Positions 59,272 to 64,000 of a stretch of 64,000 bases of DNA are shown one piece after another. Positions within the stretch are counted from its first letter, which is position 1; each line of letters starts with the position of its first letter. A model generated the notes under the pieces. That model did not search any database. It saw only the letters and a program-made list of their open reading frames with translations, and had not been told where the DNA came from. Source of the DNA: G965222505 sp965222505 (GTDB lineage: Bacteria > Bacteroidota > Rhodothermia > Rhodothermales > DATKEJ01). The stretch covers positions 558,001 through 622,000 of the forward strand of contig OZ244956.1 in the NCBI GenBank assembly GCA_965222505.1. Direction: 5' to 3'. A program made the translations under genes and the position numbers.

Positions 59272-61466
59272 CGCATGAATGCTTCATGGAGGCCGCCATC
59301 TACACTCAGAATTTGACCTGTGGTTTTGGACAGCGTATCCCCGAGCAGCACATAGATTGCCTCCGCCTGATCGGCGGGGGATATCGTTTGGTTGGTAAGG
59401 GTTCGTTTGGCGTAGAACCCGGCCAACCGCTCCCGCAAGGCCGTCGTGCTTTCAGACTCGTTATAGTCGATGTTGTATTTGGAGAGCGAAGCCATCACAC
59501 GTTCACGGGGAAACATACTACTCCCCTCAACGACGGTAGCGGGGGCCACACCATTTATCCTGATCTTCGGAGCCAGTGCTACGGCCAGTTCACGGACCAG
59601 ATGATTGGAGGCAGCCTTACTGGTATCATAGGCAAAGCTCCCCTTTTTGGGGACGACCGCATTCACACTCGTGGTCACGACCATGCTGCCCGTCAACCCC
59701 TGGGCCTTCCAGATTTGTGCCGTTTCATCAGCGGCCAGGTAGGGGCCGGTGACGTTTACCCCAAAGGTATCGGCCCAGCGTGCATCCAGGATGTTGCCTT
59801 CGGCATCAGGGGTTGGGTAGAGCCCGGCGGTCACCACTAGGTGATCGACCCCACCATAGGCCAACAGGGTTTGATGGAGGGCTTTCCGAATAGATTCCCG
59901 ATCGGTCAGGTTGCACCCCAATCCGATCACGTCTCCACTTCCGGATATCCCGGACCCGGCCACGCCAATGCCCTTCCCGATCTTGGCTTCAATCTGTGCA
60001 GCGGCCTGTGCCGCCGCTTTGCCATCCAGGTCGAGTGCTGCGACCACCGCCCCTTCCTTCAGCAACCGGTCAATCAGCGCACGACCAATGCCGCTTCCGG
60101 CTCCAACGATCACGGCGATACGTCGGGCCAGGGCCTGCTCAGGGGGCATCCTGCGCAACTTGGCTTCTTCGAGGGCCCAGTATTCAATGTCGAATGCTTC
60201 TTGCCGTGGCAAAGCTGTGTAGGCACTTACGGCTTCTGCCCCCCGCATCACTTCGACCGCACACTTGTAAAACTCGGCCGTGACGCGGCTTTCACTTTTG
60301 GATTTGCCCCAGGCCACCATCCCGATACCTGGAATCAGAATGACAGAGGGGTTACCACCCCGCATGGCCGGGGAATCCGGACGTTTACAGGCTTCATAGT
60401 AGGCTGAATAATCCTCTTGGTATTGCCCAAGCCCGGCTTCGAGTTTTTCCAACAGCGTGGGTACCGTTTCCTGCTGGGGATTCCAGTCGATGTAGAGGGG
60501 TTTGATCTTGGTACGCAGAAAGTGATCCGGGCATGAGGTGCCGAGTTCGGCAAGCCGACCTGCGTGCTCCGAATTGATAAAATCCTGAACGGCAGCGTCT
60601 TGTTCTACGGTTGCAATCAGCCGTTTCTCCTGTCCCAACCGTCCTCTGAGCCAGGGCAAAACGGTTACGAGCGTCTTGTGTTGGTCTGCTTCGGAGAGGG
60701 CATGATACCGCGCCCCGCCGAATACGGCCTGACCCGTATCATACTCGGCCAGGAAGGCGGTTGCTTTTTCGATCAAGTCCAGGGAAAGCAGGTAGCAGGC
60801 TTTGTCGTCTTGTGCCCAGTTGATCAGGCCATGTCCACCGAGCATGACTCCTTTGGCTTCCGGATAGGCGCGGCAGATGCCCTGGAGCGTGAGGCCGAGT
60901 TCAAACCCTGGGCGTTGCCAATCGGTCCAGATGACTTCATCCCCGTAGATTTCACGGGTAAGGCCGGGGCCGTCCTGTGCGGTTGCGATGGCAATGCAGG
61001 CCACCGGGTGGGTATGGTCTACGAACTTGAACGGGACAAAACTATGAAGCGGGGTGTCGATGCTGGGGGCGCGGGGGTTGAGGTTGTAGGTGCAATGTCG
61101 ATACATCTGGACCATTGCGTCTTCAGCCAGCGTTTTGGGGCCGCGCTCGTCAAAGCCGTCATAGATTGACTGGAGGTGAACCAGCTTGTCCTGATAGAGC
61201 GATGCGAAGTTGGCGCGTTTGGAGGTACGTAAATCTCCCCCGGATCCTTTGACCCACAGGACCTCGACAGGCTCACCGCTGATCGGATCTTTTTCAATCA
61301 GTTTCGAGGACGTATTGCCACCCCCTGTGTTGGTGATGCGCCAGCTCTGGCCGAGCAAGTTGGACCGGTAAACCAAACGACCCAACGGGTCAAGGCCATC
61401 GGCCACGGTGTCATCCCAGAGGTTATCGACGAATTTATATTTCGGAAGGGTACGTTCTTCGTGCAT
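59268..61466 (-). CDS. Bifunctional rhamnulose-1-phosphate aldolase / lactaldehyde dehydrogenase
   Basis: 732 residues from ATG at 61466 (MHEERTLPKYKFVDNLWDDT); the frame to 61694 is not conserved. The N-terminal 440 residues are a class II aldolase/adducin domain: ITNTGGGNTSSKLIEKDP, LWVKGSGGDLRTSKRANFAS, zinc histidines in FKFVDHTHPVACIA, and GVMLGGHGLINWAQDD. The C-terminal 250 residues are a short-chain dehydrogenase: AVIVGAGSGIGRALIDRLL, GGVDHLVVTAGLYP, and the catalytic Tyr/Lys in FAYDTSKAASNHLVREL. It would cleave L-rhamnulose 1-phosphate to DHAP and L-lactaldehyde and oxidise the latter to L-lactate. RhaB is 31 bases upstream; LutA follows with ATGA overlap. Confidence 0.9.
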   Translation of the reverse strand: MHEERTLPKYKFVDNLWDDTVADGLDPLGRLVYRSNLLGQSWRITNTGGGNTSSKLIEKDPISGEPVEVLWVKGSGGDLRTSKRANFASLYQDKLVHLQSIYDGFDERGPKTLAEDAMVQMYRHCTYNLNPRAPSIDTPLHSFVPFKFVDHTHPVACIAIATAQDGPGLTREIYGDEVIWTDWQRPGFELGLTLQGICRAYPEAKGVMLGGHGLINWAQDDKACYLLSLDLIEKATAFLAEYDTGQAVFGGARYHALSEADQHKTLVTVLPWLRGRLGQEKRLIATVEQDAAVQDFINSEHAGRLAELGTSCPDHFLRTKIKPLYIDWNPQQETVPTLLEKLEAGLGQYQEDYSAYYEACKRPDSPAMRGGNPSVILIPGIGMVAWGKSKSESRVTAEFYKCAVEVMRGAEAVSAYTALPRQEAFDIEYWALEEAKLRRMPPEQALARRIAVIVGAGSGIGRALIDRLLKEGAVVAALDLDGKAAAQAAAQIEAKIGKGIGVAGSGISGSGDVIGLGCNLTDRESIRKALHQTLLAYGGVDHLVVTAGLYPTPDAEGNILDARWADTFGVNVTGPYLAADETAQIWKAQGLTGSMVVTTSVNAVVPKKGSFAYDTSKAASNHLVRELAVALAPKIRINGVAPATVVEGSSMFPRERVMASLSKYNIDYNESESTTALRERLAGFYAKRTLTNQTISPADQAEAIYVLLGDTLSKTTGQILSVDGGLHEAFMR

Positions 61467-61497
61467 ATCATTGAATACGGTTACACTTGCCTCAACA

Positions 61498-62880
61498 TTA
61501 TGGTTGATAGCGTTTGAGGTCACTTGAATTTTGGGCGATGGAACGAATCGTTTGGTCCTTGGGAAGATCGCCCATGGTGCGGGCTTGAATGAGCAGATTT
61601 CCAAGGGCCGTAGCCTCAACCGGTCCGGCCACAACCGGGAGGCCGGTTCGTCTGGCGGTAAGCGCACACAGGTACGTGTTTTGAGACCCACCACCTACGA
61701 GGTGAATAACTTCAATATCTTCTTCGGTCACCTTCTGTAAGTCGTTGACTGCCTTACAGTAAGCATCGGCGATACTTTCCAGAATGATATAGACCCACTG
61801 TCCTTGACCGGAAGGTACGCGCTGCCCTGTTTCATTGCAATAGCCGGTCAACCGGCCCAGCATGTTCCCCCGTGCCCCAAAGCGGGGATCATCCAGATCG
61901 ATGCGTGTGGGGAGTGGCGATGCCTGTCGAGCAGCCTGTTCGAGACCGGCCCAATCCGAGGTGCCCCATTCTCGGGCACATTCCTGAAGTGCCCACAGAC
62001 CCGTCAGGTTTTTGAGGAAGCGAATGCGCCCATCGACCCCGGCCTCATGGGTAAACCCTGCTGCTCTGGCCTTATCAGTAAGCAGGGGCCTCGAACGTTC
62101 TGTACCAATCAACGACCAGGTCCCGCAACTGATATAGGCCCAGGGCCTGCTCCCATCCGAAGGGACAGCGGCAACCGCACAGCCGGTATCATGCGAACAG
62201 GTAGCCAGGGTCATGACTTGCTGTGCATCCCTTACTGGCCCCAGCAAGGTACCTGAAGAAACAATGCCGGGCCATTGTGCCCTGTTCAGACCAAACGCTT
62301 CAAAAACTGGCCCCGACCAGTCCTTCGTCCGGGCATCCATCATTTGCGATGTGCTCGCCATTGAGACTTCTGCGGCCCTTTTCCCACAGAACCGGTAATT
62401 GAGAAAGTCGGCCACACTCAAATGGGTATCTACTTGCCGTAGCCCTTCAGGATCATCGCGTTGGTCGGCCAAGAGTTGGAACAGGGTATTAAAGGGCAAA
62501 AACTGAATGCCGGTGTATTGATAAAGCGTTGCCGCAGAAAGGGTTTTGAAAGCCTCTTCAAGCATCCCGGCAGTTCGAGGATCCCGGTAGCAATACGGAT
62601 TACGGACCGGGTTCCCTGCTACATCCAGCGGGACGTAATCCACCCCCCAGGCATCGACAGACAGTGACTTTAAATCCGGGGCAGTATCCAACGCCAGGCG
62701 CAAACCCTTGCGCAGTTCCTGCCAGATCGTCTCGATGTCCCAGAACAAGTGATTCTCATCCTCAATAATCGGCGTGGTAAACCGATGCAGTTCCTGCATG
62801 TGCATTTTCCCATCGACCAACGCGCCGAGCAGGGCACGGCTACTGGAAGCGCCAAGATCAAAAGCCAGATAGCTCATCAT
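61498..62880 (-). CDS. rhaB: Rhamnulokinase
   Basis: 460 residues, a FGGY-family sugar kinase. It opens YLAFDLGASSSRALLGALVD, with DLGASSSR matching rhamnulokinase rather than xylulokinase. Other pieces are LFWDIETIWQELRKGL, SLSVDAWGVDYVPLD, NPYCYRDPRTAGM, LQFLPFNTLFQLLADQ-like QFLPFNTLFQLLADQRDD, ATCSHDTGCAVAAVPSDGS and the ATP-site IEVIHLVGGGSQNTYLCALT. ATG codons at 62880 and 62877 are both possible starts. It lies in the operon upstream of the aldolase-dehydrogenase. Confidence 0.93.
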   Translation of the reverse strand: MMSYLAFDLGASSSRALLGALVDGKMHMQELHRFTTPIIEDENHLFWDIETIWQELRKGLRLALDTAPDLKSLSVDAWGVDYVPLDVAGNPVRNPYCYRDPRTAGMLEEAFKTLSAATLYQYTGIQFLPFNTLFQLLADQRDDPEGLRQVDTHLSVADFLNYRFCGKRAAEVSMASTSQMMDARTKDWSGPVFEAFGLNRAQWPGIVSSGTLLGPVRDAQQVMTLATCSHDTGCAVAAVPSDGSRPWAYISCGTWSLIGTERSRPLLTDKARAAGFTHEAGVDGRIRFLKNLTGLWALQECAREWGTSDWAGLEQAARQASPLPTRIDLDDPRFGARGNMLGRLTGYCNETGQRVPSGQGQWVYIILESIADAYCKAVNDLQKVTEEDIEVIHLVGGGSQNTYLCALTARRTGLPVVAGPVEATALGNLLIQARTMGDLPKDQTIRSIAQNSSDLKRYQP

Positions 62881-62881
62881 G

Positions 62882-62900
62882 CGTTCTACGTGCGACGTTT
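62882..62900. repeat. Heptad-family unit between the small protein and rhaB
   Basis: CGTTCTACGTGCGACGTTT is one and a half periods of the same TTCTACGTGCGACG word seen at 21358-21401, here inside an operon spacer and directly upstream of the rhaB start. Confidence 0.6.
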
Positions 62901-62904
62901 AAAG

Positions 62905-63084
62905 TTAGTTGGTTTTTTGGGGGCGGTGCATCCAGAGGGGGGCGGTGGCAAACCAAAGCAGGGTGCCCACGGCCATCAGCGTGGCATGGGTCTCCCAGGT
63001 GAGGGTACCCCCAAAGACCAGAAAGGCCGGGACAACCGTCAACAATAGCCCCACCATGCTAAGCACAACAAACAAGGTTTTCAT
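62905..63084 (-). CDS. 59-residue two-helix membrane protein in the rhamnose operon
   Basis: An ATG at 63084 opens a 59-codon frame ending at a TAA at 62905-62907. The protein begins MKTLFVVLSMVGLLLTVVPA and goes on FLVFGGTLTWETHATLMAVG, then TLLWFATAPLWMHRPQKTN: two hydrophobic helices around a short polar loop (TWETHAT), with a basic tail. It sits between the permease and rhaB on the same strand, filling the gap, so it is most likely translated. Such small proteins often accompany transporters as accessory subunits; that role is inference. Confidence 0.7.
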   Translation of the reverse strand: MKTLFVVLSMVGLLLTVVPAFLVFGGTLTWETHATLMAVGTLLWFATAPLWMHRPQKTN

Positions 63085-63109
63085 ATCACATCCGGTCGTT
63101 CACATTCCC

Positions 63110-63137
63110 GTTGGGACACGGCATGCCGTGTCCCAAC
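63110..63137. promoter_or_regulatory. Perfect 28-bp palindrome in the operon
   Basis: 63110-63123 is the exact reverse complement of 63124-63137, with the centre at GCATGC. It lies in the 85 bases between the permease stop and the small-protein start, so it could act as an mRNA-stabilising hairpin, an attenuator, or a protein-binding operator. The sequence GGCATGCC recurs at 63141-63148. Confidence 0.6.
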
Positions 63138-63169
63138 AAAGGCATGCCATATCCGAAAAATCCAGCTTC

Positions 63170-64000
63170 TCATTTCCGCTGTTGCCCCCACCCCATTCCG
63201 ATATAAAGAACAACGGCAATAAACCACCCTGGCAATCCCAGAAAAAAGATCTCTAATCCCCACACCGCATTGATGCCCCAACAGGCCGCCAGCGTACCGA
63301 TCCAGGCCACACCTGCGGGCCAACTAAAGACCAGCGACTTCCATTCGGCATAATTGGAACGCAACCCCAACCGGGGAAACAACCAGTAATCGGCAAAAAT
63401 GACGGCCCCCATCGGCATGAGCAATAAACCGTAAAGGGCGACAAAATCGAGCAGGCGCATCATCAGCGCCGGGAAAAGTGCGGCCAGGGTGGTTATTGCC
63501 CCGACGGCTAGGGTGACCTTCCAGCGTTTCCAGTTGGGCGAGATGGTTTGCATCGCTAGGCCCGCACGGTAGATGGTCGGGTTGGCCGTCGTCCAACCGG
63601 CAATCACGACGGCAGCAAGTCCGGCTACGCCTGCGCCCAGGTAGGCGATGGGGCCCGGAGCGATTTCGCCGGAGGATTGCAAAGCCAGGGCTACCAGAAT
63701 CCCGGATGCCAGCCATGCCACAAAGTGCCCCAGGTACATGCCGAAAGCGCTGAATAACCCGTACTGCCATTTCCGGGCGTACCGCAGGATGGTCATGTCT
63801 GCCATGCCGATGTGCATCGCCATATTGCAGAACCAGGCAAAAAACAACACATGCCAGAAGGTGAACTTCGACTGTCCCACTAACGGCACGCCGGTCCAGA
63901 TTTTCTCATGCGCCACGGTCCAAAAATCATTTAACGACTGTATGCCCAACTGCGGCAACACGGCCAGGGCACAGGCCACAAACACCAGGAGCATCCAGGG
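63170..64000 (-). CDS. NCS1-type (purine/cytosine permease-like) transporter, N-terminus missing
   Basis: 277 codons are in the window and the frame stays open past the edge, so the N-terminal part is cut off. Several membrane helices are visible. NCS1 signatures: CNMAMHIGMADMTILRYARK, GWTTANPTIYRAGLAMQTIS, and the late LLLMPMGAVIFADYWLFPRL. NCS1 proteins usually import nucleobases, hydantoins or B vitamins with Na+ or H+. Here it leads an operon for rhamnose-type sugar and lactate breakdown, so a sugar or related substrate is the obvious hypothesis. Confidence 0.75.
   Translation of the reverse strand, partial: PWMLLVFVACALAVLPQLGIQSLNDFWTVAHEKIWTGVPLVGQSKFTFWHVLFFAWFCNMAMHIGMADMTILRYARKWQYGLFSAFGMYLGHFVAWLASGILVALALQSSGEIAPGPIAYLGAGVAGLAAVVIAGWTTANPTIYRAGLAMQTISPNWKRWKVTLAVGAITTLAALFPALMMRLLDFVALYGLLLMPMGAVIFADYWLFPRLGLRSNYAEWKSLVFSWPAGVAWIGTLAACWGINAVWGLEIFFLGLPGWFIAVVLYIGMGWGQQRK

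Noticed and set aside
61467..61694. N-terminal extension of the aldolase-dehydrogenase frame
   Set aside because: It overlaps the rhaB end and is not like the family, whose start matches the ATG at 61466.
1..64000. tRNA and rRNA genes
   Set aside because: No intergenic stretch showed a cloverleaf with T-loop consensus or rRNA-like sequence by eye; a covariance search would be decisive.

Overview
The window reads as chromosomal DNA of a Bacteroidota-type bacterium, most likely from the Rhodothermia branch. Supporting signs are a short (279-residue) SigA-type sigma factor, type IX secretion (T9SS) genes including PorU and PorV, T9SS-type C-terminal domains, an STN-type TonB receptor with its FecR and ECF sigma partners, and a secreted protein ending in a dockerin-like two-loop tail. 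No rRNA, tRNA, CRISPR array, prophage or transposase was seen. The placement is inference; no 16S or marker tree was possible.

Layout. 1-1904 (minus): a cut-off membrane protein, an AI-2E/PerM transporter and RecX. 2049-6611 (minus): ECF sigma, FecR and TonB receptor, a signalling and uptake triad. 6892-7224 (plus): YidD. 7248-22010 (minus): an envelope and secretion block running LON-domain protein, metallo-beta-lactamase-fold hydrolase, PorU, PorV, a secreted M6-like protein whose zinc motif is lost, a peptidase/TolB-propeller/beta-barrel fusion, and DUF5683. 22121-33892: a small membrane protein, a UbiA-like protein, PckA, a seven-repeat secreted propeller, PhoX with an ECF sigma, a T9SS subtilase and a kynureninase-like enzyme. 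34018-37302: an OmpR-type two-component pair, a MITE-like element and the SigA-type sigma. 37520-46530 (mostly minus): PhzF, a lipoprotein wall hydrolase, a dihaem peroxidase, PdxB (plus strand), two extracytoplasmic terpenoid-cyclase-fold proteins, Era and PdxJ. 46798-51997 (plus): a pseudopilin-like protein, a DUF3822/PilM-like protein, RsmD, CoaD, an aspartate-type aminotransferase and an M50 protease. 52092-56575 (plus): a lipoprotein, a sialidase-like secreted protein and two PorV/PorQ-type barrels. 56591-64000 (minus): a deoxy-sugar operon made of an NCS1-type permease, an unannotated 59-residue membrane protein, RhaB, an aldolase-dehydrogenase fusion and LutA, LutB, LutC.

How they fit. 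The last operon forms a readable pathway: uptake, rhamnulose phosphorylation, cleavage to DHAP and L-lactaldehyde, oxidation to L-lactate by the fused dehydrogenase, and oxidation of lactate to pyruvate by LutABC. PorU and PorV process and shuttle secreted cargo; candidate cargoes in the window are the M6-like protein, the subtilase and possibly the sialidase-like protein.

The least explained signal is a set of 7-bp-period tandem repeats of unrelated sequence, often in inverted pairs, placed at gene junctions and sometimes inside the first codons of secreted-protein genes. A 219-bp element with 14-bp terminal inverted repeats (36220-36438) and a collapsed relative at 42111-42135 are the other non-genic structures that stand out.
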